A stretch of 64,000 bases of DNA from Adineta steineri (taxonomy: Eukaryota; Rotifera; Eurotatoria; Adinetida; Adinetidae): assembly GCA_905250115.1 (NCBI GenBank), contig CAJNOI010000026.1:425077-489076 (forward strand), in the 5' to 3' direction. The notes beneath the pieces were generated by a model. It worked only from the letters and a program-made list of their open reading frames with translations. It did not search any database and was not told the DNA's origin. Below, piece by piece: positions 24,543 to 37,340 of the stretch. The position numbers and the translations under genes were made by a program. Within the stretch, counting starts at the first letter, position 1, and the number at the start of each line of letters is the position of its first letter.

Positions 24543-24997
24543 AATTGTATGTTTTTGTAACTTAGTCAAGGTGAAAATAGTGCATTAGAAACAATAAATA
24601 TATATGTGTGTGTGTGTTATATATCAAAGAAAAAGTGAAGGAGAGTAAAGGAAAAGGTATTTACTCAAGGATTCAATGATATTGTGATATATGAGTCAAA
24701 TAGACAAATACAAGTAGAATCTATCGAAACTATATTTACAGACTTCACAGATATATTAAGAACCGTTTTAGAGTTTCTTGAATTATGTTACTTCAATCAG
24801 AAATTTTTAGTAAAAATCACAAAAAATATTATCAAACGCAATAACCACAATACAATAGCTATTATTCTCTTGTTCTATAAATATATTTTCATCAACAAAT
24901 AAATATTTATTGAAATTAATTGCGTAATTTCTATGAATTATTGATTCAAATATTCTTAACATGAAGAATAATACAACTACTTCTGCTCTATCTCCAC

Positions 24998-25958
24998 ATG
25001 TTTATCAAGTGGTTTTTGGTTGTTTTAGTTCCTATTACTCGTTATCTATTAGGTAGTACAGGAGCTGTCTCAGTTGGTGCTTTTCTTATGATTGTTATTA
25101 CTGTTATAGGTGATATGAGTAATTTAAAAACAATATTTCTTTTATGTGGTATGATGGTAATTTCATCATATTTCGAACGTGAATGTTTAATTGATTATTT
25201 ATTCAATAAACGTTTTCCATCAAGACTTAAATTTCATTAGTGGTTATTATGTTTAAGTATTATTGATTCGATTGTTGCTGTTTTGTTTACTAATGACGTT
25301 GCTTGTGTTATTTAAATAATTTTATTGTTTTAATATATGTATTTAAGAGAAATTCTATTCAATATATTTAGGAAGTACTTTAACTATTTTTGGTAATCCT
25401 CAAATGGCTTTAATAGTATCGAAATCAAATGTTTTCGTTGATACTCATAGTCGATTTGAATTTAAAACTTGTGTGGAATATTTATGGATTCCAACTTTTA
25501 TTGTTTGGCTATCTAATTCAATGTCAAAGAAAAAATCGAATATGACCAGTAGATACTTCAAGTAATATAAACGTTGTTGATCAAGAACAGGTAGAAGAAG
25601 AAGAAGAACAACAATAATCGTCAGCCATTGTTACTACAGAGTTGAAAAAATTACCTCGATTTACTGAATGTTCTAGACTTAAACGATCGTTTTGTATAGG
25701 GTAGTACTTAAACTTAATTCAGCATTGTTAACCGATATAAAATCACTTTTAATATTCCATATATTTACTCTTATTGGTAGTAATATTTGTTCCAATGTTC
25801 TATTAACTTTATTGGTTCTTGAACAAGTTCCACCAACAGGTTCACTTCAACATAAATTTGATTTTTGGACATATGTAAAATTTGACTTTCTAACAACTAT
25901 TTTATTAAGTCTTGTTGGAACACTTATTATTTATCGTTTACTTCGTGTTATTCATTAA
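24998..25958 (+). pseudogene. ArsB/NhaD-type ion transporter pseudogene
   Basis: Pieces of an ion-transporter-superfamily permease can be followed in order: GMMVISSYFERECLIDYL, then in-frame TAG after RLKFH at 25237, then SIIDSIVAVLFTNDVA, then GSTLTIFGNPQMALIV (the conserved glycine/Asn loop) near 25370, and finally TLIGSNICSNVLLTLLVLE to the end. Further stops and a frameshift lie near 25560-25615. The N-terminal helices are missing. A normal protein has ten to twelve helices; here roughly half remain. Family members move arsenite, Na+/H+ or carboxylates; which one applies cannot be told. Confidence 0.7.
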
Positions 25959-26792
25959 GATTTATTTTCTCTAAGATTATATATAAGAGAAAAAATACAA
26001 ATAAAATTAAGTTTCATCTCATAATGTAAATATACCAATGTTTTTTTTACTTTTCTCTTCACTTATCTGTCATCTATTCATGATAATTATTTATATCAAA
26101 GCCTTTTGAATAAAAAAAAGAAAATATAAATTACTATCATTTTAAAATAATAACAATTTTAATTACGTTTTTTGGTATTTTTCTAGAGATTCAATATTAC
26201 ATCGTGATTGTTTTTGAAATTCTTTGATATTCAGATGAAATATATCATACAAAAGAAGATTCTTTACTTTTTGAACTATTTATGATAAAAAGTACAAATT
26301 ATATTGAATAATCAATAAATTCATATCCTATTGATGAGAGACATACTGTCTTTCTAAAATCTTTATGTGACGCCCTTAAAATCGAAGTTAGAAAAATCTT
26401 GATGATTCTTCATCGCTTCTTTCCGAGGATGAACAGCACACTTCTCCATCTTTCACTTTGAAATGAATTATAATATCAGTGAGTTTCACACCTGACATGT
26501 CTGATTATAATCAGAATGTAATATAAGATAGTATAGTGTTGAAATGAAATAAACTAATGAAACGCAATAATAGTGTATGCTTCAAGAGGTAACAGAATTA
26601 AAAACATATGAAATAAAAGGAAATAGAAAGATTTTATAAAGAGTTCGCTATGATGTTTTTTCCTTGTCATGGAATACTGTAATTTATGTATATTTATATC
26701 TATAAAGACGTGATATATATATATATATATATAAATGAGCAAAAAAAATAGACGACAACATTTATTTTGAAGTACGATCGTATTACACTAAA
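25959..26792. other. intergenic with (TA)n microsatellite
   Basis: No gene seen. A pure TA run lies at 26713-26733. Confidence 0.45.
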
Positions 26793-27963
26793 ATGTGGAA
26801 AATTATTCTATTTTTGATTACCTGTTGGCGATTAGTATTAACCGTTCGTATTAATATAATTAATAATGCAGTATTTGATCTAAATGATGTTAGTTATAAA
26901 CTAAATACTCTTTCCGGTATTCAGTCACTGAACTCTTGTATATGTCAATGCAATACCAATTCAAACTGCACCATCACTAATTACTATGGCCTCAATCAAA
27001 CATGTATTCTTTTCTCAGCACAACTATGGCAAGGAAGCCTACGTGTAGTACCTACTAATAAAATAATCACTCTTGTGATTTATAGAAATACAAATTCTAC
27101 CAGTAAGTATAAACAAGAAGCGATTGGAATCGTATTTCATAACATGAAATCAAATACTGCATAGTTCTGTTGAACAGACACATTTCATCTCAGATTAAAA
27201 ATGCGTCAGTTTATTATTTTTAGTCAACTTCTTTAAATTATCGTTTCTATTATAAGTTAACATCGTAAGAGTTCCTATTAGACAAATAGTAGAGAATTGA
27301 AGAAGTCTGTTATAAAATCTTGTCATAATCATAAATAACTGTTGATACAAAATGAAAAGTCTCTTATAAATTGTTATTACTATGTTTGTTTTCTTAAAGA
27401 AATTACTTCAACATATACATCCACTTCTATATCTACAACTACAGTCAGTAAGTAAATTGAGTAAATATTTTATATTTCTAATCCGTTTTGTTCTTATAGG
27501 TATCTCATGTATTCCATCAACAAATTATGTCCTCAGCTATACAACTTCACCACTCAGCTATGCACAACAGACCTATAGTTTTACAGCACAACATAGCGGT
27601 TTTGCAACTTTAGAGTTTGGTTTCAAGGCAAAAAATTCAGCTTTCACTTGGCATCTTGATGATGTCAGTATCATTGATACAAGTGTATTAAATATTGAAA
27701 TGCTTGTAAACGGCAATTTTCAAACTGGTACCTTAATTGGCTGGCAGGTATTATGTTCGAATACCAATTGTGGAGGAACAGGTGGTAGTCTAGTGCAGAC
27801 AACGTGTCACACAGGCTCATTCTGTTATAAAGGTGCATGTGCAGGCAATTATGATTATTTACGTCAGTCTTTTCCCATAACAATCGGGCATATTTATGCA
27901 TTAAGCTTTTGGGTATACACCGATGGGCATAGTAGTCAAGCTGCCTATGTTAATATCAGTTAG
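26793..27963 (+). CDS. secreted PAN/apple-like protein with Thr-rich linker (273 aa)
   Basis: Exons 26793-27102, 27400-27447 and 27500-27963, in phase. The start codon opens a signal peptide (MWKIILFLITCWRLVLTV). Residues ~20-100 hold six Cys in an apple/PAN-like pattern (SCICQCNTNSNCTITNYY then QTCILFSA). Exon 2 is a 16-residue Thr/Ser linker (TSTYTSTSISTTTVS). Exon 3 is a beta-rich jelly-roll-like domain with WHLDDVSIID, a pattern I associate with secreted bdelloid proteins, and four more Cys. A GT within the final codons (ATATCA|GTTAGA) could be a donor, in which case further exons follow; none was found with confidence. Probably extracellular and carbohydrate- or protein-binding; function not known. 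Confidence 0.65.
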
Positions 27964-28462
27964 ACACTAGCGTTTAACTTATATTTATTTGAATAATGTG
28001 ATGATTTTTTTTAATAAATTACATGTGGATATTTCTGTATTTCCTATTTGCACATTGTCTAATAGATATTAAAAAATTTTATTTTTGTTTATTTTTAATA
28101 TCAGTTTTGGTTCGTTATAAATATTTTAATAACGTGTATTCTAATGACAGACAATGCACCGTAAGATTTTTATTGTCTATAATTATGTTTCTTTTATGTC
28201 ACATGCGAAGTTTATAAATCATATGATTTTTTCTTTATTTTTCTTTCATTAAATATTGCTCAACAAGCTGAATGTGAACAAGTTATAGTTTGTTTTAAAA
28301 TATTAATGAGTTTCTCAATTACTGAAAAACAACTTTTCAATCATAAACAATTGTTTTTAAATACTTCATGTTAAGCTTTTTATACAGTATATCATTTTAC
28401 TCTTATTTAGAATATCAACATCTATTCAATAAAAAGTAATTGAAGGATTTAACTATAGTATT
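27964..28462. other. intergenic, no gene seen
   Basis: AT-rich; no coding signal beyond chance frames. Confidence 0.4.
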
Positions 28463-28723
28463 TTAAAGAGCTGCACGAAATTCAGCCATTGAAAAATTAG
28501 GATCCATTTTGCAACCTAACAATGGTGATGCAACTTCTTTATGACCCATTACACGTGTTGTTGGTACATTAAAAGCAGTCTTAAGAGCTCGAACACCACG
28601 TAAATAACTTTGATATTGTACTTCGGGTCAAATAGTATGTCCACTATTTGCAGTTGGTAAACCTACTCCTTCTGCTTCAACTCCAATAGCATTTGTATTT
28701 GAACACAATCTATTACCAGTAAA
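28463..28723 (-). pseudogene. N-acetylmuramoyl-L-alanine amidase (Amidase_2) relic
   Basis: The minus strand reads AIGVEAEGVGLPTANSGHTI, a TGA stop, then PEVQYQSYLRGVRALKTAF, NVPTTRVMGHKEVASP and KMDPNFSMAEFRAAL before TAA. GHKE carries the distal zinc-ligand His, and K-x-DP-x-F-x-M-x-x-FR is the usual end of bacterial amidase domains. The N-terminal half with the first His is missing and there is an in-frame stop. The nearest relatives I know are bacterial and phage peptidoglycan amidases rather than animal PGRPs, which suggests an acquired and decayed gene. Confidence 0.7.
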
Positions 28724-29501
28724 AAATTCCTGAATTTCGTCTTTTTTTTCACCGTTTCAATAAGAAGAGTTTAGCACTCTAGATATGATGATTTCAGGGA
28801 CGAAATTGGTTTTAAACCTTCCTTGTGAGAGAGTGACCATATCCTACATGTTCCCCATATAAAAATTGATTGAATATTTTGATCTACTTAAATCAATCTC
28901 TACGAGTTTATACCATTTTTTTTATCAAGATTTATGTTTTGTACTATATTCGTAATAGAATAATAAGTACGTTCATTACTATTTCTATGTCACGATTCTA
29001 ACAGTCATACTATATTTTTATAATATACTTTCAGTTCAAATATAGCAATCATACATTATTACTGTTTAAATATATGCACTTTTTCTATCTTCATCTGATC
29101 GATAATCCACTTTACTACTGTCATACAATTCTTTTCTTAATATCTCAGTACCAATAAATTCGAATTATTCGTAGAAACAAAATTTTGAATATGAATAAAT
29201 ACGTTATCTTCACGATTATAAGGTGAAATTTATCCTGGTTTTTTTCCTGTTCTATTGTTCAACGAAATATTCGTTCGTGACTCAGACAATTAGTTTTCTT
29301 TTTATGAAAAGATTATTCTAAATGTCAGGAATTAAAAATCTATCATGATGAAAAAGCCCCATAATAACTCATTATATCTAATCAGTTCATTTTTACGATG
29401 CCATGAAGTAAAAACAAAAAATAACGAGGCACTTTATTTTATTCTATACTCGATGAAATAAAGCAAAAGATAAAATAAGTAATTCAGTAGAGTACATCAA
29501 A
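28724..29501. other. intergenic, no gene seen
   Basis: AT-rich, no coding signal. Confidence 0.4.
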
Positions 29502-30570
29502 ATGTCTTCTTCATCAGATGTTTATCGATTTGATATTATCATTGATAAATATATTATCTATATCAATAATATTATATTTGCTGCTGGACTTATTGGTAAT
29601 ATTTTCAATATTCTTGTGTTTACTAAATTAAAAGTTTTTCGTGGTAATCGTTGTGCTTTTTATTTAATTATTGAATCTATTGTAAGCACAATTCTATTAT
29701 TTATATATTTTATTTTCCATATTTTTAAAAAAATCTATGGCGCTGAACCTGATGATATTTCATTGATTGTATGTAAATTAAAAATTACATTTATTCAATC
29801 CTGTCGACTTTTAATTAGTTCAGTTATATGTTTTAAAGCATTGGATCAATTTTTTTCAACAAATTATCGAGTTTATCTTCGACGAATTCCTACATTCAAA
29901 CGTGCACGTTATTCAGTTATAATAGTAACTATTCTATGGGTTTTACAGACTATACCATATATATTTTTTTCTAATATTGTACCTTCATTGGGTTGTATTG
30001 TAACAAATCAAGCTTTATTTCGTTATTATTCTTATTTTTATTATATTTTATTGAATGGATTATTTCCAATATTAATTTCATCTCTATTCAGTTTATTTGC
30101 TTATCGAAATGTTCGTCATCTTATTCGACGACAAGTTCCTATTCAACGTCGAAGACTTGATCATCAAATGACAGCAATGATATTTGTACGTGTTCTTGTA
30201 TTTGTTATTCTTACATTACCATTTACAATATTTCAAATATATAAATTAAATATCAATATAAATTTAATAACTGATCTTCACTATGATATAAATCAGGTAG
30301 TTGCAACAATTGTTACTTCATTACTTATCTATAATTATTCAGTAAGATTATTATCTTTATTTTTTTTATTTTTAAAATATTTATTTTTCTATATAGTTAA
30401 CATTTTATATATTTTTGGTGACATCATCACGATTTCGTCGTCAAGTGAAATATTTATTACTAAAAAAATGTTGGTTACCAATAAAATGTTATTGTTGTAA
30501 ATCTAATCGAAATGCAATTCATCCTATGGTTACAATTTCAGATGCATCTGGTATTGAACTAGTATCATAA
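29502..30570 (+). CDS. divergent rhodopsin-like GPCR (337 aa)
   Basis: Exons 29502-30341 and 30397-30570. Seven membrane segments; TM1 has GLIGNIFNILVF, TM3 follows a conserved Cys (IVCKLK) and ends in KALDQFFST, so DQF replaces DRY. Intracellular loop 3 reads RHLIRRQVPIQRRRLDHQ, then TAMIFVRVLVF opens TM6. TM7 is split by the intron (YNYS|LTFYIFLVTSSRFRRQV) and lacks NPxxY. The tail is Cys/Lys-rich with CWLPIKCYCC, a possible palmitoylation site. The genes at 43977 and 55350 share the loop-3 motif and the exact intron position, so the three are paralogues. Likely a peptide-receptor-like plasma-membrane protein; ligand unknown. Confidence 0.87.
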
Positions 30571-30889
30571 ACATATTACATATATGTATATATTTGTATC
30601 GTTCATTTTTTCTATTCGTGCTGTTTAAAAGAGGTTAATATCATTAATAAAAATAACCAATATTTAAATTTGATATTGATTAGTCCAATGTGAAATCTTA
30701 GCAACCATTAGTCTATTTTGATCTTTTTGCTTACACTATCCTGATATTTTTAATCTGAACTTTCTATCTTCTTTTAGTTCTTGATTTCCCTAGTGATATA
30801 CACAATAAATAAAATGAGATATTTATAATCATAAAATATAACAGAATGAAATTATTTTTATTCTATATATTAGATACAATCATAATAGA

Positions 30890-31571
30890 TTAACAGTTTT
30901 GTGTCCATCGATGCTGCCATTTCACGTAATCACAGAGAATTTTATCTTTAGATCGGTTATTATGAAGAATATGATCGATTAGATTTTGAGCTTGATGAAT
31001 ATTATCTACATGAGTTTGATTATTATTCTTATTATTTACTGGTGATAAACGATGACGATATGCTGCAGTCTGAAGACGAGGTAAAACATTACCAATACGT
31101 TTCGAAGAGTAAACATCTGTTAAGTGAGTAATAAGAGTATCTTCATAAGTTTTCATCATTGCTTGTTGACCAACTGGCGTTAATGTTGATGAAAATTGAT
31201 ATGATGCTTGAGGATCATGACTTTTATTCATAGGATTTGATCTACGAACATTCTTTTTAGGATTTGCAGAAATTATTTCCTTTTGTCCATTTGTCTGATC
31301 GATTACCTGAAAAAAAACAGAATAAATTTCTAGAAAAATCGATCGACGTTTCGAATGCGAGAAGGAATTCATATTTGATAAATTAAGATAATCAAAAGAA
31401 AAAGAAAGTAACCTTGAGTGCGCGAAGATAATCCGTATCAAGTTCTTTGGATTTATATACTGATGGTAATATGACTTGTCGTTTTCGAGTCTGCCCAGTA
31501 ACTGCTGTTATAGATCTTTCAACCAGTGGTGTTATTGTAGTCTTTTTTTTCTTTATTTTTTCTCGATTCAT
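30890..31571 (-). CDS. hypothetical protein (191 aa)
   Basis: Two exons, 31413-31571 and 30890-31306, join in phase (RALK|VIDQTNG). The protein is hydrophilic and basic, with no signal peptide or membrane segment. Lys-rich N-terminus (REKIKKKKTT), a central YQFSSTLTPVGQQAMMKTY, and a Trp-containing end (YVKWQHRWTQNC). Codon use looks coding. I do not recognise the family. The start at 31571 is the first ATG of the coding stretch; the upstream frame is open for ~60 codons but has low-complexity, non-protein-like sequence. Confidence 0.55.
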
Positions 31572-31751
31572 TGATTGTGTTTTATGATGTAAAGTAAAAA
31601 TGAAAAAAGACGCAGAAGTGAATTCATCCCTCGACAAACGAGAATATAAAAACAATGAAGAAAAACAAATTGTTTGAAGAAAGTAAAAGAAAATCAGTTC
31701 TATATATATACTAGTCAAGGGAACACATTCATTTACAACACGATCGTTCAT

Positions 31752-32600
31752 ATCTAATGAATTATTCTACTAAAATTAACATCATTTGAAAAATTTTCTC
31801 GTAAGAAATAAACTACTTCTGACGTCATCTTTTTTTACTATAAATATAATCTGATAAATAATGCAAATTGTATAATAATATTACTTATATGAAATTAGAT
31901 CGATTGAATTATCATCATCTGCATATGCAATAAAGAAAATCCTTCGATGTAATTTTGTTATTTAAATCTAGTTGGTGTTTATTAAAATAATATTTAATTT
32001 GAAAAAGCATAAAAGAAAATAAATACTTTCTGTTTTATAATACGTGTTGCAGACATACTTATGTTAAACATAAGTATCGTCTTCAAAAAATCTATTTCAT
32101 TTTATTTTATATTTTCTTTTCTATCGCTTATTGTACATATATAACAGCACTTTTTTTTCATGTCCAAGTTTATTTTTATTACAATAGTTGAGATCATAAA
32201 AATGATTTATTTAAATTTTTCAATGTAGATGAACAATAGAACATGTTTCAAAAAAAAAGTTTTTTTTTTCTGTGTGACATATATAGATGACGTTAGTAAT
32301 TCTATGAAAAACAACCAATACTTATTTGATTCTGATTTCTAGGTTTTGTTTTTGACAAGCATCGAACTCTAATAACATACGATATACATTTCTTAAATCT
32401 GTATCTCATTAAACATCTGTATGTATATATAAAATAGAGGATTGTTCTATCAATATGATTGGATTGAAATTGATGAAGAGAGAGGAAGAATGAATCAATC
32501 TATCAATTGTATTATATATGATACGGTTGATTTAATTTGAGAAAGATCTGTTTTTTATTTGAAATAATATTCATATTTTCAATAAGAAATTAAAATTAAA
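31752..32600. other. intergenic, divergent spacer
   Basis: Lies between the hypothetical gene (minus) and SEC8 (plus). AT-rich, several T-runs; no coding signal. Confidence 0.4.
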
Positions 32601-35600
32601 ATGGAACGTCAATCAACAACATTTATTTTAATGAAAATACTTCGAGATTTAAATTTCAATACAAATGTTGAGGTATCATATATAAATATTGTTATTGTTG
32701 TTGTTTTTTTTTGACATTTAATTATATTTTGTATCTGTTAATAAAATAGGCTCGTGAACAACAACGACGTTTTGTTAAAGAACGTTTTCAACGTTCAAAT
32801 ACAAATATTCAACGTTGTATAACATCTTCTAGTGCAGATTTAACCGAATTAATAACAAATTTTTCTGATATATATACTTCAATCGAACAATCAAAAAATC
32901 GTGTAGAAAATGTTCGTGAACGTTTACGTGAATGTAAAAATTTATTATTATTAAAACGTCAAGATATACGTAAATTATGGTTATTAACATCTGAACAAAA
33001 TGCATTAGTTCGTATATATCAAAATTTAGATGAATTAAAATATATTCCATCACGTTTACAATTTTATTTAAATAAACGTTTATATATTCATGCATCATTA
33101 CTTTTAATAAAAGCAAAAGAACATCAAGAATTACGTTTAATCAATGCTCTCTCGGATATTGATACACAAATAAAAGAAGAACGTATTGCATTAGAAGATC
33201 AATTACGTATTGAATTAATTGATCAATTATTTGATAAACCATGTCGAGATATACTTGGAAATAAAAATTTAACATCAACAACAGCGAATAATCTTACAAA
33301 TAAAACCGATCAAAATTCTTTATTACGTACAAGGGAAAATCGTTTATTAAGAAAACAACTTGATCAAGAATTTGAAGAAGGTAAATTATCAATGGAATCA
33401 CATTTATTAGCAATTATACCTGATAAATATATGTTAGTTGATATACGTTATCAAGCACCAGATTTATATCTTGATGTTTTATTACAATCATTATCAATAT
33501 TATCGAATTTAAATGTTACACTTGATTTTATACAAAAATTATTTTCTGAACAATTATATCGATGTGTTTTACGTACAACACAACATATTATTGATAATAA
33601 TTTTATTCAATCAAATAATTCAAATCAAAATTTAACAGTTAATAATCCCGATTGTTTAAGAGATTTATTAGAAACATGTTATGAACAATTTAAACTTATT
33701 GTTAAAACAACTGAATATTTATTGAATATGTTAAAATTAATTCAAGAACGTCAAGCACCATTACAAGTTCAACAACAAGAATATCTTACATGTTATAAAC
33801 AACATGGTTAGTTTAAAAATTAATGAAATAATAGAATAAGAAGATTTTTTTTTTAAGAATTTGCTTAGTAATAATCCTCAGAATTAATAACTTATAGACA
33901 TTAAGATGTATAGGAGCCTCGGGTGAAGAATCTAAATTGAGAAAATTTTGCTAGAAGATGAAAGATATATCCCTGACATTTTTAATTACATGAGGTAAGA
34001 GAAAATATTCTTATTATGATGCCTATAAATAAATCATTCATTCGTAAAGAATTAATTACTTTTGGTTGAATAACATTTTCGATTAGTTAAAACACTTCAA
34101 GGTATCATATCCTATACTCAACTTTCTTTATTTAGATCATAAATCTGAACAACATTCATCAGTTCCTCCAAATGAAATACATTTTGAAATACCTTTTATA
34201 TTTTCAATTGAACTTGTTTGGGAAACTCTTCAACAAGTTCTTAGTGATGTATTAAATGAATATATTGATTATAATAATACATTAGATACATTATCATCAA
34301 ATTCATCTTCAACATCAATTTCAACTGATTATGCTAATCGTCCATCATTAATTGATTTCTCACAATATTTAACAAAAAAAGCTCCACCACGTTCACAACA
34401 AATAGCACGTATTTTTACATTTTCACAATCAGCACAATTTAATTCAATGACATCATATTTACAAGAACAAAATCGTTTTGTTATTAAACAAAAAGCATCA
34501 ACAACAAAAACATCTTCTATTACATATAAACAATATGTATGTAAACCAAATTATCGAAATGTTACAGCTGTACATGATGTTCTTCAAAGAATTATTGAAG
34601 ATATTGATATACAATATAAATTACATCCTACAAAACGTATTCTTGATAGGTAAGATATGGATTTATTTGATCAGTAAAATTTCCAACTGACTCTCCTAAT
34701 ATTAGACATATTTACTCTTTCTATTTGTTCAGTTTTAATCGAATTTCCTTTTCTTGTCAGCGCCTTTTAAAGATAATTTCTATCAACATAATTCAATTGC
34801 CCTAGGATATTTAACTAATAGTGTCTGACTATATATAAATGTAAATGACATGTTCGACAGTGCTGTCTATTTACGGAATGGTTCATTTGTATATTCTTTG
34901 CGATTAGAAATTTTTTTTTCTGTTTACTTTTCTTAGAAAATTAACTGAATTTATTCGTGATTGTTTTATTGGTCGTGTTATAAAAGATATTCGTGAATCA
35001 GCACAATTATCTTCATTAACATCAAAAATAGGTGATCAAAATCGTTTAATGGAATTAATACCATTAGTTTTACAAAAACAACTTCAACTACCTGTACCAA
35101 TTCTTCAATCAACTTATTTAATATTTAAATCTTGTGAAGAATTATGTGCATTAGTTAAATGTCTACCAACATATGCAGATGATTTTTGTCAAGCTATTGC
35201 TGATCTCTTATTTAAACATCGTGAATATTGTAATAAATTATTTTTATCAATTGTTGAAAAAGCAGATACACCTGGAATATCAATTTATTCAAATGAATGG
35301 GTTAAAGATCCAGATATTAATCGTCATTTACGTACATTGCCTGCATTTGATACATTTATACGTATAGCTAAACAACAATATAAAAGTGATGAAGAAAATG
35401 ATAATGTAGAAAATATACGTTTTAGACAAGCAAAAGAAACGGAAACATTATTAATTAATTTTAGTCAAAATGAAATGAATCCAGAAGATATTTGTACTAA
35501 TTCAAAACATATTGCAGATTTAGCAATTATTCATGAAAGTTTAGATTGGCTATATTGTAAATTATTATATTATTTTGATATTTTGGATAAATGTTTAAAT

Positions 35601-37128
35601 GATCCAAGATATCTTGATGCATTAACACAAACAACAGGTAGAAATTTTATAGATTTAAAGAAATATAAGTATTGACAATAAATAGATCTCGAAATATTAT
35701 CATTCGATTTAGTACTACATATTAAGTAGCACGCTAAAATAGTTATATAACTCGTAAAGGAATGCCTAAGGGCATTTGTCCTTTTGGGATTTTTTATGCA
35801 TTATCGTGATCTACTTACTGTTAAAATATAGAGTCTAAACGGCTTGAACACCTCGAGTTATTCCCCGATTAGTGCAATGTCAGATATTTTTTCGTCAGAT
35901 TTAGGGAACGAATGTATAGAAAATGAATTAATTGGAATTAGCGTTTAAAATATAGGAGAAAATTTTTATCGTCGACATGACATGAAATAAATTAAAAGTG
36001 TCTAATCTATGATGATGTTTACTGCAAGAATTTTTTACTCAGAGTATGTCGTGATCAACTTTAATAGAATTCTTCCTTGTTAAATTAGACATGAATATAG
36101 AACGAGCTAAAGATCAAAACCATCGATCGCATGCATAGCTGCTTATCAATGTCAAGAATGACACTCTCAAGAAAAAACTAATTATGTTTGTAATAGAATC
36201 ATTTCTTATATAGACTAGTCATTTCAACAACACTGCAATTGTTTATCTGTATAAGACTGGTGTTACATGCGTCGAGTAAAAATTTATGTTTTCTTTTTTA
36301 CTTCTACATCATTAGAATCGGAATCGTAGTTCCGATTGATTTTCGGAGCCATAGAATTCTAATTTCATCTATTGTTAACATACAATCATTCACTGAGTAT
36401 ACCAAATTTTATTCTTTATTTTAGTAACATCTGTTTTTACTTCACGATCAGCCAAACAGAATCTCTCTCAATATGATCAATTAAAAATCTCACGTGTAAA
36501 TTTAGAAATATTTTCTAATGCAATGAAAACAATCTTAACATTATCCTATGATATATTACTTGTTTTATTTCTTGAAATACGTTTACATTGTTTTTATTAT
36601 TTATCATTATTATTTCGTAATCCATTAAGTTATTCTTATACAATTGATACGGATCCAGATGAAAATATAATGCAATTAAATCGTGATTTAACACGTTTAC
36701 AAGAAACATTAAGTTCATCATTAAATGAAAAGAAATTTTCATTTTTATTTCAAGGTCTTGGATTTGTTCTTGCAACAATATTAATACGTTCAGCATCACG
36801 TTTCAATCGTATAAGTGAATCAGGTGTAACAAAAATGTGTCGAAATATTTTTACAATTGAACAAACATTAGCACAAATACGTACAGTTGGTGATGCTGAA
36901 TTAATGCGTGCACATCAATATTATGAATTATTATATACAACAAAACCAGAAGAAATTATTAATATTATTGAAGAACATGGACCCGAATATACTGAACAAG
37001 ATTATCTTAATTTATTACAATTACATCATCGAAGTTTTGCAGCATATGATAAAGGCAGTTTTAATTTAAATAAATATGAAGAATTAATTAAAAATGCTTT
37101 AAATCCAAAATCCAAAGGCAATAAATAA
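32601..37128 (+). CDS. EXOC4: exocyst complex component SEC8 / EXOC4 (1015 aa)
   Basis: Five exons: 32601-32672, 32750-33806, 34136-34649, 34937-35637, 36425-37128; phases sum to 1016 codons. The N-terminal exocyst Sec8 domain is clear: AREQQRRFVKERFQRSN, SRNR-like SKNRVENVRERLRECKNLL, LLLKRQDIRKLWLL and LKYIPSRLQFYLNKRLYIHA. The central region and C-terminal CATCHR bundle follow, ending in EEHGPEYTEQDYLNLLQL. Animal EXOC4 is ~970 aa. Sec8 is a core subunit of the exocyst, which tethers secretory vesicles at the plasma membrane. The donor of exon 4 was chosen at ACAG|GTAGAA, because the later GT at 35670 gives the wrong phase. Intron 4 (787 bp) is unusually long and holds a hairpin. Exon 2 has no in-frame ATG for its first 640 bp, so simple ORF scans miss it. 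Confidence 0.92.
35756..35784 (+). other. strong hairpin in SEC8 intron 4
   Basis: AAAGGA and ATGCC pair with GGCAT and TCCTTT around a TAAG loop, followed by TTGGGATTTTTTATG. Reminiscent of the hairpin/T-run ends at 3.6 and 5.0 kb but not the same sequence. Confidence 0.4.
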
Positions 37129-37340
37129 AGAAAAAACAATTCAGTCTTTTTTTTTTATTTCATAAATATTTTATTTATTTATATTTAATTTTCACTTGTT
37201 TTGCTTTTACATTCCATTAACACAGCAATAATATTTCCAGTAATACAATTTGATTTTCTATTTATTTTTTTTTAGATTTAAAAAATTTCTTGTTTGTTTT
37301 GTATTTCATTGTTTTAATTTAGCTTGTGGAAAAGTAAAGA

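Noticed and set aside
26554-26742. Minus-strand frame with a YIYIYIYI start
   Set aside because: Created by the TA microsatellite.
32829-33116. 95-codon minus-strand frame
   Set aside because: Antisense shadow of SEC8 exon 2.
35638-35675. Continuation of SEC8 exon 4 to a stop at 35675
   Set aside because: The donor at 35638 restores the correct phase into the last exon, which matches the SEC8 C-terminus.
36515-36799. 94-codon minus-strand frame
   Set aside because: Antisense shadow of the last SEC8 exon.
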